DNA of 64,000 bases, from contig JACCGJ010000247.1 in NCBI GenBank assembly GCA_013407085.1, positions 1 to 64,000 on the forward strand. The letters are read 5' to 3'. Shown here piece by piece: positions 52,401 through 58,250 of this stretch. The translations under genes were made by a program, and so were the position numbers. The notes below the pieces were generated by a model, which had not been told where the DNA came from, made no database searches, and worked only from the letters and a program-made list of their open reading frames with translations. The first letter of the stretch is position 1. Each line of letters opens with the position of its first letter. This DNA is from Atriophallophorus winterbourni. Taxonomy: Eukaryota; Platyhelminthes; Trematoda; Plagiorchiida; Microphallidae.

Positions 52401-52818
52401 TGTGGTGTTGTAAAGTATTAACTTTTTTAACCATAAATCCTTGAACGGTGTGTAAGGGATGGGGATGTGAGCAACACATTACTTTGGTGTGAGATCTCGT
52501 TCAAGCCACAACCGTCAGCAGAAATACATCTGATGAAGTAAACAAAACTGTCGGCCAGTTCATAACAGTGAATCAGTTCTTCGAGCATTTCTAGCGTGTT
52601 AAAAAAGTCTGAATGAGTTCCGTATTTTCAAAGCATTTATTGATTGTGTATTTGGCTTGCATTACAGCGAATCGGGCACCCAATACCTGCAAGATCAAGA
52701 CATTTTGTACCAGACGCCATGGGATTTGTGGAGTAATGTTTTCGGTCAAGCGCTGATCACACTATTTTGCTACATCCTGTGCTACGTGCAACTACGCCGA
52801 ATTAAAAAATATAAATGA
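24965..52818 (+). CDS. ABCG2-like ATP-binding cassette half-transporter, 13 exons
   Basis: Thirteen exons with GT-AG borders and matching phases join to 2883 nt, giving 960 residues. Residues 1-340 are Ser/Pro-rich and unlike other ABCG proteins, including PPPVPPR. The nucleotide-binding domain follows: Walker [10 protein letters not shown] (382-390), Q-loop Gln428, signature VSGGE (488-492), Walker B VLFLDE (508-513) and H-loop His545 in IFSIHQP. After NNPSDFFLD comes the membrane domain from about 670, with about six helices, two Cys in the last extracellular loop, and a basic C-terminus. The NBD-first order and the YYR motif before the third helix match the ABCG2/White subfamily. It would dimerise in a membrane and export lipophilic or conjugated substrates using ATP. 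The substrate is unknown. Total length exceeds the usual 600-700 residues because of the N-terminal extension. Introns carry many mobile elements. ABCG2 one-to-one orthology is likely but not proven. Confidence 0.93.
25496..26149. other. ABCG intron 1, proximal part
   Basis: A short (GAGT)n run lies at about 26033-26052, flanked by a duplicated TGTTTTGCTCTGGC. No gene was seen. Confidence 0.5.
26150..26262 (+). mobile_element. LINE 3' tail only (C2H2-tailed type)
   Basis: Matches the 3' untranslated end of the elements at 23115 and 47690 (ATGCGATTGTGATG, then GGTCGACATCAACCG and GGAGGCCAACAACAA). A strongly 5'-truncated insertion. Confidence 0.7.
27480..28510 (+). mobile_element. Penelope-like element with RT remnant (second lineage)
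   Basis: It begins inside reverse transcriptase with [11 protein letters not shown]; the catalytic YVDD is at 27513-27524. It continues through PFLDLNVRR and a frameshifted thumb region (HKR..., GYPNNFI). A GIY-YIG-like C-terminus follows ([13 protein letters not shown], a damaged YIG segment, [31 protein letters not shown]). A hammerhead-like motif lies at 28451-28500. Its protein clearly differs from that of copies 1-3. Frameshifts and stops make it inactive. Confidence 0.8.
28451..28500 (+). ncRNA. Hammerhead-like ribozyme motif, family 3
   Basis: Core CTGAGGA (28453-28459), one extra T, helix II GTCA/TGAC, GAA (28479-28481), helix III AC/GT with a four-base loop, and cleavage base A (28490). 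Six helix I pairs form only after three mismatches next to the core, so the copy is probably weakened. Confidence 0.45.
28861..28905 (-). ncRNA. Hammerhead-like ribozyme motif, family 1 (left end of copy 3)
   Basis: On the - strand: intact core CTGACGA (28893-28899), extra A, perfect 7-bp helix II GCTTCTG/CAGAAGC with loop TGTT, GAA, palindrome ACGT, cleavage base T, ACCAA. The facing helix I strand is TTGCT, giving four of five pairs. Confidence 0.65.
28956..29402 (+). CDS. PLE GIY-YIG endonuclease domain, open frame
   Basis: 148 codons without a break, entered without its own ATG, so it is the tail of a truncated pol. Around residues 27-60 it shows [10 protein letters not shown], then [11 protein letters not shown] and an EH pair, i.e. 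the paired motifs of GIY-YIG nucleases preceded by the Cys pair seen in Penelope proteins. The C-terminal part has [25 protein letters not shown] and WRSVLQR. In complete PLEs this domain nicks DNA to prime reverse transcription. Here it lacks the polymerase and probably any promoter. It lies in ABCG intron 1. An open frame in an otherwise decayed family suggests a young copy or chance preservation. Confidence 0.75.
   Translation, partial: YKGGRTIRSVLIHLKDKTPLGCATNCIYQINCKGCEGVHIGQTSRELCTRVNEHRKRVGKRPSNPSEYQSLIRDSALAEHVLDTGHSVDLDNVKVIRRGVKSYRESLHAEAVEITKAGANAVNKVDGAVISTIWRSVLQRIRINEHHT
29587..29634 (+). ncRNA. Hammerhead-like ribozyme motif, family 1 (right end of copy 3)
   Basis: TTGGT, core CTGACGA (29594-29600), extra A, perfect helix II (29602-29608 with 29613-29619), GAA (29620-29622), ACAT in place of ACGT, T, then GCCAA pairing with TTGGT through one wobble. 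Confidence 0.65.
30432..31247 (-). mobile_element. Possible LINE linker region remnant
   Basis: Two - strand frames (30975-31247 and 30432-30722) contain segments like the endonuclease-RT linker of LINE ORF2 (RWIYAKQHN, then [18 protein letters not shown]). No catalytic motif remains and the assignment is weak. Confidence 0.3.
31415..31992 (+). CDS. ABCG exon 2
   Basis: Acceptor TTCTGTTCCAG, 578 nt, ending in phase 2 at GTAAGC. Most of it is further Ser/Pro/Gln-rich extension. The last 31 codons start the ABC domain ([14 protein letters not shown]). Confidence 0.9.
31993..33561. other. ABCG intron 2, no recognised feature
   Basis: AT-rich intron sequence with no domain, RNA or repeat recognised. 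Confidence 0.5.
33562..33621 (+). CDS. ABCG exon 3 (Walker A)
   Basis: A 60-nt exon between TTTTCAG and GTAAGT. It encodes [20 protein letters not shown], the ATP-binding P-loop, and ends in phase 2. Confidence 0.93.
33696..33810 (+). CDS. ABCG exon 4
   Basis: 115 nt after acceptor TGATCCAG. It encodes [16 protein letters not shown] and ends at GYVVQ (Q-loop Gln) in phase 0 before GTAGGG. Confidence 0.93.
34500..34750 (+). mobile_element. PLE terminal repeat fragments in ABCG intron 4
   Basis: A family 2 hammerhead-like motif (34600-34652) is flanked by inverted pieces around TTGGATAAGG and GGCACATGTGATTGAAC. Related pieces also occur after the PLE at 28550-28620. Confidence 0.6.
34600..34652 (+). 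ncRNA. Hammerhead-like ribozyme motif, family 2 (core eroded)
   Basis: Perfect helix II GTGC/GCAC with loop AAACA (34622-34634), GAA (34635-34637), palindromic ACCGGT (34638-34643), A, GTG. The CTGATGA core is altered to CATGGTGA. Here the core-proximal helix II pair is the canonical G-C. Confidence 0.5.
34985..35255 (+). mobile_element. LINE 3' end (C2H2-tailed type), strongly decayed
   Basis: Similar to 48001-48310 but with deletions: [20 protein letters not shown] residues, a lost finger, then the 3' tail GATGTACATC and GTCGACTGAAG. Confidence 0.6.
35256..36744. other. ABCG intron 4, no confident feature
   Basis: The 68-codon frame at 36352-36558 encodes two hydrophobic stretches ([24 protein letters not shown]) but matches nothing I know and has no exon borders. 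Otherwise AT-rich. Confidence 0.4.
36745..36897 (+). CDS. ABCG exon 5
   Basis: 51 codons from [13 protein letters not shown] to LTSVADSK, phase 0 at both ends, bordered by CTTTTAG and GTAGGT. Covers the helical subdomain after the Q-loop. Confidence 0.93.
37660..37702 (-). ncRNA. Hammerhead-like ribozyme motif, family 2 (degenerate)
   Basis: On the - strand: CCAC, core CTTAATGA (consensus CTGATGA), a short hairpin with AGC/GCC, GAA, ACCGGC. First of the tandem pair. Confidence 0.45.
37874..37917 (-). ncRNA. Hammerhead-like ribozyme motif, family 2 (degenerate)
   Basis: The core CTGATGA is intact on the - strand, but GAA is changed to TAA and ACCGGT to TCTGAT. Second of the tandem pair. Expected inactive. 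Confidence 0.4.
37996..39025. other. ABCG intron 5, no recognised feature
   Basis: Nothing supportable was seen apart from ordinary AT-rich intron sequence. Confidence 0.5.
39026..39183 (+). CDS. ABCG exon 6 (signature and Walker B)
   Basis: 158 nt. It encodes [15 protein letters not shown], then [12 protein letters not shown], i.e. the ABC signature, Walker B with catalytic Glu, and the D-loop. Bordered by TTATCCAG and GTAAGA. Confidence 0.94.
39785..39939 (+). CDS. ABCG exon 7 (H-loop)
   Basis: 155 nt. It encodes [19 protein letters not shown], containing the switch His, followed by the LVYHGPA segment. Bordered by TTTCAG and GTAAGA. Confidence 0.93.
40009..40098 (+). CDS. ABCG exon 8
   Basis: 90 nt. 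It encodes [20 protein letters not shown], the conserved NPADFFLD-type linker after the ATPase domain. Phase 1 at both ends. Confidence 0.92.
40099..41154. other. ABCG intron 8, no recognised feature
   Basis: No domain or repeat was recognised. The 73-codon frame at 40994-41215 partly overlaps the LINE fragment that follows and is a shadow. Confidence 0.5.
41155..41565 (-). mobile_element. LINE RT C-terminal fragment
   Basis: - strand residues such as [25 protein letters not shown] and HALEHLF match the tail of the CR1/Jockey-type LINEs here. Further upstream, [18 protein letters not shown] residues are in another frame. A short, broken copy. Confidence 0.7.
41715..41835. repeat. Unclassified dispersed repeat, copy 1
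   Basis: Shares blocks with 54715-54835: a TCAGGCAAA/CCAGGCAAA block, CACAGTCAAAGACTGCACGTGG-like sequence and a CCTGGGTC/CCTAGG region. No coding capacity was recognised. Confidence 0.5.
42621..42705 (+). CDS. ABCG exon 9 (linker)
   Basis: 85 nt in a poorly conserved linker ([15 protein letters not shown]). The phases fit both neighbours (1 in, 2 out) and the donor is GTACGA. The acceptor (TCAAAAG) is weak, so the 5' border could shift. Confidence 0.75.
42794..43304 (+). other. Overlapping open frames in ABCG intron 9, not recognised
   Basis: Two + strand frames of 128 and 143 codons overlap for about 300 bp. Neither shows a domain, and the region lacks ABCG-like residues. Possibly chance, possibly a mobile-element relic. 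Confidence 0.25.
43690..45940 (-). mobile_element. LINE (CR1/Jockey-type), decayed
   Basis: On the - strand: endonuclease C-terminus near 45830 ([10 protein letters not shown]), linker at 45174-45476 ([30 protein letters not shown]), RT at 44351-44908 ([37 protein letters not shown]) and the tail at 44139-44333 ([22 protein letters not shown]). The end is near 43750 ([11 protein letters not shown]). Residues before the catalytic box are deleted and YADD reads DADD, so polymerase activity is lost. Confidence 0.85.
45941..46200 (-). mobile_element. Second LINE RT C-terminal fragment
   Basis: A - strand frame resembling the RT tail ([13 protein letters not shown], then [10 protein letters not shown], a stop, [18 protein letters not shown]) sits just upstream of the endonuclease remnant of the 43690-45940 element. 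It is therefore a separate, earlier or nested insertion. Confidence 0.65.
46597..46947 (+). CDS. ABCG exon 10 (first two membrane helices)
   Basis: 351 nt after TTAATAG. It encodes [17 protein letters not shown], helix 1 (about 696-717), GIQNRSG and helix 2, and ends before GTAAGT. Matches the start of ABCG membrane domains. Confidence 0.93.
47690..48312 (+). mobile_element. LINE ORF2 C-terminus with zinc-finger tail
   Basis: The + strand reads [31 protein letters not shown], a stop, then an open 119-codon frame (47881-48240) with [46 protein letters not shown], an Arg-rich stretch and a terminal Cys-x2-Cys finger remnant (YRCQRCGR). The finger's His/Cys end is lost. The 3' tail holds a 6-bp hairpin (48271-48284) and (CAA)n. 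Lies in ABCG intron 10. Confidence 0.8.
48819..49098 (+). CDS. ABCG exon 11 (central membrane helices)
   Basis: 280 nt. It encodes [19 protein letters not shown] and three to four very hydrophobic segments. Ends in phase 0 at GTATGT. Confidence 0.93.
49099..50050. other. ABCG intron 11, no recognised feature
   Basis: Nothing supportable was seen. The 118-codon frame at 48933-49289 is a shadow of exon 11. Confidence 0.5.
50051..50226 (+). CDS. ABCG exon 12 (last extracellular loop)
   Basis: 176 nt. It encodes [20 protein letters not shown], then RYSMGSLL and an acidic loop with Cys in EFCP. Ends at GTAAGC. Confidence 0.92.
50227..50989. other. ABCG intron 12, proximal part, no recognised feature
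   Basis: Nothing supportable apart from a short C-rich run near 50486. Confidence 0.5.
50995..51250. repeat. Unclassified dispersed repeat, copy 1 (SINE-sized)
   Basis: Similar to 62690-62880: shared blocks near GGAAAAGCAGGTAA, GCAAATGCG, AAAAGCAGCT and TTTCATTAC/TTTCACTAC with ATTCGATTTTGTG/ATGCGATTTTGTG. About 200 bp, non-coding. The family is not recognised. Confidence 0.6.
51570..52445 (+). mobile_element. LINE RT C-terminal part and 3' end
   Basis: The frame 51570-52064 reads [50 protein letters not shown] and [13 protein letters not shown]. After an in-frame TGA it continues at 52065-52343 with [10 protein letters not shown] and [12 protein letters not shown]. The 3' tail ends with GTAATCCTGTGGTG and AACCATAAATCCTTGAA at 52445. 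5'-truncated, one stop. Lies in ABCG intron 12. Confidence 0.85.
52446..52490 (+). mobile_element. PLE family 2 terminal fragment beginning at the hammerhead cleavage region
   Basis: Directly after the LINE end, the sequence CGGTGTGTAAGGGAT and GATGTGAGCAACACATTAC matches the family 2 repeat from just after the predicted cleavage site (compare 14621-14665). Confidence 0.55.
52668..52818 (+). CDS. ABCG exon 13 (C-terminus)
   Basis: 151 nt including the TGA stop. It encodes the second loop Cys, the TPWDLWSN motif, the last helix ([15 protein letters not shown]) and the tail RRIKKYK. Confidence 0.92.
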
Positions 52819-53309
52819 AATGCTTGGAACCCGCAAATCGGCAAAGCGTCGGGTAATTAGTTCGTTAAGCCTTTTCTATTCCGTCAAACTTCAGGTATGG
52901 TCATGCACATATTATGTGAAAATACATTTTTGATATGAAATGTCCTGTTTTCTTTTTGAGCGTTACATACAGAAAAGCAAGAAAATTGTGGAATGATTCT
53001 ATATCATTATTATCACAGACAGCATTACACCGGTAGCATGTACCGAATGCTTAAATGCCACACAACCATGAAAACGAAAATCCTAAAACATGGGGAAGGG
53101 TGGGACTTAAATAGCTACGGATTCTAAAGAAGAGTAAGCACAAACAAAATGAGAAGAGGTGCCTACACCTCGAATGGAACATGCATTCAAACAACTTTCG
53201 AGAACGAATACAGCGACATCAGCATGACAGCTTCCTTGCAGCTTTCACTGTCACTCCACTTGACAACATACAAGGTTAAGCAAACACTCCAAGAAGATGC
53301 TTAGTGCAA
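52819..53309. other. Downstream of ABCG stop
   Basis: Presumed 3' untranslated region and spacer. No AATAAA polyadenylation signal was found close to the stop codon. Confidence 0.4.
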
Positions 53310-54110
53310 GACCGCCATTAAACACGGTTTCGGGACATATCCTGAAGCGTAACTAGCCATTGCGATATCTGATCGCGGGGACTCCAGCCTGGAAGATGCG
53401 TTGCGCCGACTTTGGAAAGGTTACTAGTAAGGGTTTTTAACAGCCTATGCCACGTAATGGTTGGGCCACCACGCGATTTACACCAATCGAGATGTGGCGT
53501 CGCATTAAGAATCCGTTTCGGAAGTCGGTGGTCCAGCATCCGTTAAATGTGATCCAACCAGCTTAATTTATGCAGATAGATCTGCTTCTCTGTCAACATT
53601 ACTACCGAACAACTTATTTCGGAGAGCATCGGTGCGTATGCGATTGCAACAGCTAACTTCTAGAATGTTGGGGAGACCGGTTGTCAAATACTTGGAGACG
53701 TTGAATGCATTCTTTACGCAATGTCAAAGTTTCGCACCCATACAGTAACACAGCCCGAACTGTCGCTTTATAGACTCTACCCTTGATTAACAGAGACAGT
53801 CCTTTATGATGCCAGAGGTGCCCTAGGTTGCGGGATGCTACGGTCGCTTTAGAAATGCGTGCCGAGACCTCGTCATCTAACGATGCAAAATTATTGATAT
53901 AACTACCGAGATACGTAAAACGATCTACAATATCAAGCGCCTGATTGTCAAGAAATAAAGTGCTGTTTGATGCCCTGCAGCAGGACACTGCACTTAGAGG
54001 GTGAAAAACGCTAGCTTGTTCAGTATCGTCTGAGCATCTGTGTACGAGTCGAAGAGCAGAACTATATCATCAGCATGATACTGTAACTGTTTCTCGTTTG
54101 ATGTTCATTA
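53310..54110 (-). mobile_element. RTE-like LINE reverse transcriptase, C-terminal part
   Basis: On the - strand: ADDIVLL catalytic box near 54060, then 53653-53988 with DRFTYLGSYIN, DDEVSARISKA, KGRVYKATVRAVLLYGCETL, and 53318-53539 with HRLPKR, GGPTITWHRLLKTLTSNL, LPGWSPRD. The frames are separated by stops. The order and motifs match endonuclease-RT elements common in trematodes. Confidence 0.8.
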
Positions 54111-54714
54111 ATTCAGGTGGAGCGAAACTTGTTTTCTCGTTTTAGAACTATTATGTCAGAATTAAAAGTATCGTAGATCTTATCAATCTTTCAAATCGAA
54201 ATTTTATAATACACCGCAAGAGATAATTATAGCCGGTTATGGTCTTTTGATAAATTTTCTAAACCCACAAGCATTACCACTTTATAATTGCGATCCGTGT
54301 GTTCAATCTGTACATGGTCACAACAAACGCTCGATTTTCGCGTTAAAATCAATCACAATGGTAGAAAAGTTGCTCAAGTCTGATTATGGTTGAAGCTTTA
54401 CGGCAGAAATCTACCAGGATTCCGAGGTCTCGAAAGATTAATTTGGTTTTGATGCGGCTGGCACTATAAGTGGATCACACAATTTCGTTGCTATATCACA
54501 TTATCATGAGGTATCTCGATAACGTATTAGTGGCAACGTCCCGATGCCCGATTGACGTTTGTTCTCGTGCAACTTTCCAGCTTCTTCCACTCAATTAAAA
54601 TCCAAGTGGCGTGGAATTGAGGAAACGGGATTTTTATTTGGAGGTTACATCCCGAAAATATTGTTGTAATCAGGCATCCTGTGAGGCAGCAGGCATATAC
54701 ACTTGATGTATAAA

Positions 54715-54835
54715 ATCTCAAACTCGGGTCCAGGCAAAGTGAACAGTCACAAACTGCACGTGGGCTAACACGCGTCATGTCGCCTAGGAATAGATAGATG
54801 CGAGGAACGAAAAATGACAATGAGAATCGTATATT
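54715..54835. repeat. Unclassified dispersed repeat, copy 2
   Basis: Shares blocks with 41715-41835, in the same orientation. Function and family unknown. Confidence 0.5.
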
Positions 54836-55568
54836 CTTCCGCATGCGCTAATTGTAAGTGGATGGGAATTATCGTTTATTTCCATTAGATGGACTGATAT
54901 CGCTAACGGGCTCCATACGCCATGAAACAGAAATAACTGGAGGAAGAACCGTTAGCGCGCCCTTAGTTTAGGGTCAAAAACGGTAAAGAAGAGTGTGGCA
55001 TGGTGCCGTCGGTGTAGATCAAATGCAAAAAGCTAAAGTGGATGATTTTCTTCGTGAATAACAAAGGCAATCATAAAAAAGGCCATTGGATAGAGAGCCT
55101 TACGGATTTGGCCTGAATCCAGTACGTAGGAGACCCGTGGTCGACAACCCCAGGTGCTCCTATTGATGCATGAGCGACCTGGCTACCTGTATACAAACAA
55201 GACTATAATGAAAAACACTACACAAGTGTATTGGCCATAACCTTAAATGTCGCATTCAGCCGGGCTAGTAAGCGTCAGCGACTTACTGCTGGTTATAAAC
55301 TTCAATATTTGCTGCCTCTACCTATTTTATAATTCGGCACCCAAAGTCATTAGCGAGCGACCCGATTCTACGAGAAATTTATTATATTCTAAACTCAGAG
55401 AATTCTTTGAAAACTATGTAACTTTCGTACACGGGTGTTATGAATGTAAGAACCCAGTGATAATGCGAATGTACAGATGGTGAACAAAATGATAATAGAA
55501 AGCGGATTATCCGAGTAAGTTTCCCGTCATACCTCTTTGTGCTGTGCGGCTAACACTGCTAAATTGAT

Positions 55569-55594
55569 TGGCCATGGGTCATTACCCATGGCCA
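55569..55594. repeat. Perfect 11-bp inverted repeat with 4-nt loop
   Basis: TGGCCATGGGT, loop CATT, ACCCATGGCCA. It would form a stable hairpin or cruciform. Nothing links it to a gene. Confidence 0.85.
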
Positions 55595-56393
55595 TCTACC
55601 ATCTAAATTCTCTATTTCTCATATCTGACTAGGCCTGGGCAACCTGACAGTATCTCGGCCCATGTGCACTCTCTGACTGTGCAGCACTTTGCCTGGATCA
55701 GGCTTATGCTTTCATACCATACCATACTATGGATTATACGAGTGTTGTTTTAATTCTGAGATTGGATTTCTCGCAACATTAGGATGTGTCGCCCGATAAC
55801 AACCTTTGTCAGCACTGCTTCCCAAACTCAGAAAAAAGCGCTCCTTGTTTGTAGAAACCACGTAAACCCCGATTAACTGCAATACTGATGAAACCATCTA
55901 CGATAAAACATGGATACGAATCGTGCTCAGTAGCACCAGTGAATACAGTCATCAAACTTTTGTCTGGATGTCGTTGTATTCGTTCAAACAACTTAATTTG
56001 ACCCATGTTTCATTCAAAGTCTGTGCTTACGTTCACAGAACTTTTTCACAAACCATCTTGTTGATTCATCTGACGGTTTTATAGTAGTTAAGCTTTCGAT
56101 ACTCAATTAGACCTTGGAACCTGAAGCGTTCTGAAATTTTCAGGAAATCGAGAATCAAGGGACATTCGATAGCGGCAATACACTCAAGGAGCTGAAATTT
56201 TCTTAGCAGATTAAAATTAGCCTTTCCTAATCTCGGTAAAGATTTATCTCTGATAGCAATGCTGATAGAAAGCTATAGCAATGGGTTCATTGAGACGTCA
56301 TTTAAATAGGGCTCCCAAGCATACAAATAAGTATTACAATATGAGAAAGCGAATTTTTACAATGGAAAAGATACAAATGCATAGTTTTGATTC

Positions 56394-56600
56394 TTATTCT
56401 CCCTCGTTCACCAGCATGTTTGGTATCCCGTTAGATATTGGAAATTCACGACCAGTTTCTGGACATACAAGGGAGCCTTCAATAACGTCAACTTCCAACA
56501 AAGCTCGATGTGCCATTTTTAAAAATTCCTCATCTTCTGTATAATTCGAAGGAATTTCATTAGGCAGACACGGAATGTGTTCAGTCCCGATCTGATTTAT
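56394..56600 (-). CDS. TRMT112: TRM112 exon 3
   Basis: 68 codons plus TAA. Carries the [18 protein letters not shown] block. Confidence 0.94.
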   Translation of the reverse strand: MNQIGTEHIPCLPNEIPSNYTEDEEFLKMAHRALLEVDVIEGSLVCPETGREFPISNGIPNMLVNEGE

Positions 56601-56845
56601 CTGATATTAAAAAAGGTAAGAGCACAAACCTGGTCCGACACTGTTTTTACAACACTCCACTCAACCTTGGGAAGCAAACGGGAAATATAGGTAGGGTCAA
56701 AATCCACCGAATTTACTTGCAGCTTTTTAACCTATACATGCATTAGTGCACATAAAATGTTACTTACCTTCAATTCTAAAGGATAACCAACTTTTACCAC
56801 CTTTAGGACCCTTGAAGTAAGTATATTGTGTAAAAATATTTTCAT
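56394..56845 (-). CDS. TRMT112: TRM112-like methyltransferase activator subunit
   Basis: Three exons on the - strand (56845-56768, 56731-56630, 56600-56394) join in phase 0 to 128 residues; TRM112 proteins are about 125-135. It starts [12 protein letters not shown], has [17 protein letters not shown] around residues 35-51, then [21 protein letters not shown], and the hallmark [20 protein letters not shown] near the C-terminus. TRM112 binds and activates several SAM methyltransferases acting on tRNA, 18S rRNA and release factor eRF1 (established). Introns are 36 and 29 nt, both GT-AG. The second acceptor (TTTTTTAATATCAG) could be replaced by one 9 bases later, dropping three residues. The N-terminal Cys pair that binds zinc in the yeast protein is absent. 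Only short terminal-repeat and LINE debris lies around it. Confidence 0.95.
56630..56731 (-). CDS. TRMT112: TRM112 exon 2
   Basis: 34 codons between TGTATAG and GTTTGT. Carries [17 protein letters not shown], the most diagnostic N-terminal block. Confidence 0.93.
56768..56845 (-). CDS. TRMT112: TRM112 exon 1
   Basis: 26 codons from the ATG at 56845-56843 to a strong donor GTAAGT. Encodes [20 protein letters not shown] and the next six residues. Confidence 0.93.
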
Positions 56846-57296
56846 GGATGGGAGCTAACTAAAATAGTGATCAACAAGGTAAATAAATCGATAATGTGGG
56901 TAAAATAGAGAAAATAAAACACTGCAAGTCAAAATATAACTAATGGGTTCGGTTCAGACTGCGATATCGTTCTTGCATTCAAATAGAGGTGCATCCGCAA
57001 TGTCGGAGCAGTTAAAGACCTTACACTTGCGTGGTAGTGGCCACTTTTAACCAAGTTGTAACAGGCAAGTAAAACAAATGAACGCCACGCTATGGAAGGC
57101 AGTCTCGACACGACTGCAGTCCCAATACTTGGTGATTGATTAATGAGAGTATCTGTTAACGGATGCGCTACATCCTATTCGTTTACTAGTATGCACAGCC
57201 ACTAACATTATACCCGATAAAAGAATGTTCCATAACCGTCGTTGACCCACCACTGTCAATTTTCTACCATATTTATTATTAACACCCGGGCGTCAG

Positions 57297-57605
57297 AAAT
57301 ATACGAGGTCATTTACCTATGATCCTCTAGTCGAAGGGATTGATCTAGTTGAAAGTACTTTGAAAGACTTTCATTCGCGCTTCTCAGATGTCCGAGGAGA
57401 AACTGTTTCTCTGCGTCATCTTGCACCTTCTGACAGCAAATCACTGTCGGAGGATTTTCCGCAAGTTCGTGAAGTTTCTAACACAAAATTTGCAAATCGC
57501 AATTGTCATTTAGCCCCTGAAAATGTATTTATGAAACAGTCTGAAAAGACCATATTATTTGCGTTAGCAATAATTCGCATGCTTGTTTGGAGGGGCATAA
57601 TGTGA
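57297..57605 (+). CDS. Candidate exon of an unidentified protein
   Basis: Following a possible acceptor (GGGCGTCAG at 57288-57296), an open frame runs to TGA at 57603-57605: SFTYDPLVEGIDLVESTLKD, FHSRFSDVRGETVSLRHLAP, SDSKSLSEDFPQVREV, then a hydrophobic end (ILFALAIIRMLVW). Composition looks coding, but I recognise no domain. A short possible first exon starting ATGTCGGAGCAG lies at about 57002, head-to-head with TRM112 about 155 bp away, but no clean donor with matching phase was found. It may be an exon whose true 3' border is an unseen donor. Confidence 0.35.
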   Translation, partial: KYTRSFTYDPLVEGIDLVESTLKDFHSRFSDVRGETVSLRHLAPSDSKSLSEDFPQVREVSNTKFANRNCHLAPENVFMKQSEKTILFALAIIRMLVWRGIM

Positions 57606-58241
57606 TGAATTTTTACTGTACCGACTTGTTATTGTTAATTGTTATCCTATTTTGCCTCTTGCAGTAAATTTTTATCCCAGCTTACAAAACATATTTTCAG
57701 GATGATTAAATCTTAATTCTCTGGCCTTCGTCTTCTGATATTCTGAAGTAATCGAATCACTGAGCGATACATTCATAACAGACAAGTTAGTGTGAGAATA
57801 TTAAAGGTTGGAAATTAATGCGAACTGTTTGGACAATAAGTTTGCAACTTCCAAAGATATCGCAGACCGTCTGTGCTAAGTGGGGATGGAAAACCAAGTT
57901 TAACTCCGTGTACGATATTGAAAAAATAAAAACAAACCATTGTGATTGTCAAAAGAATGGATAAAAATGTGCGCTTGATATTGAAACTGGCAATGGCTTC
58001 GTAATTACCTATCATGCAATCAATTTAATAATCAAAGGGACATATTCGTTAGTCGGAATTCTTATGAAAAACTTGCTCCGAAAAATGTAAATCGGTTCAT
58101 GCAATTTCGAAGCAGAACTCACAAATCGATGCAAAAGCAAAACGCTCCATGGCAGAACTACATTAATTAACCGAGATGTACGTTGGTATTTGTTTACAAT
58201 AGTTTGTCAAACTTGTTCGCAATGTTAAAACAAGCCATTTC
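57606..58241. other. No recognised feature
   Basis: AT-rich spacer between the candidate exon and the MULE. Confidence 0.5.
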
Positions 58242-58250
58242 ATTCTTGAG
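58242..58250. repeat. 9-bp target-site duplication, left
   Basis: ATTCTTGAG, directly outside the left terminus and identical to 62579-62587. Confidence 0.9.

Larger units (their letters stand above)
54111..56393. other. No gene recognised
   Basis: Contains a dispersed repeat (54715-54835) and a perfect hairpin (55569-55594). Short frames here show no domains. Confidence 0.45.

Noticed and set aside
56281..56544. An 87-codon + strand frame
   Set aside because: It is the antisense shadow of TRM112 exon 3, which has clear family motifs and splice sites.
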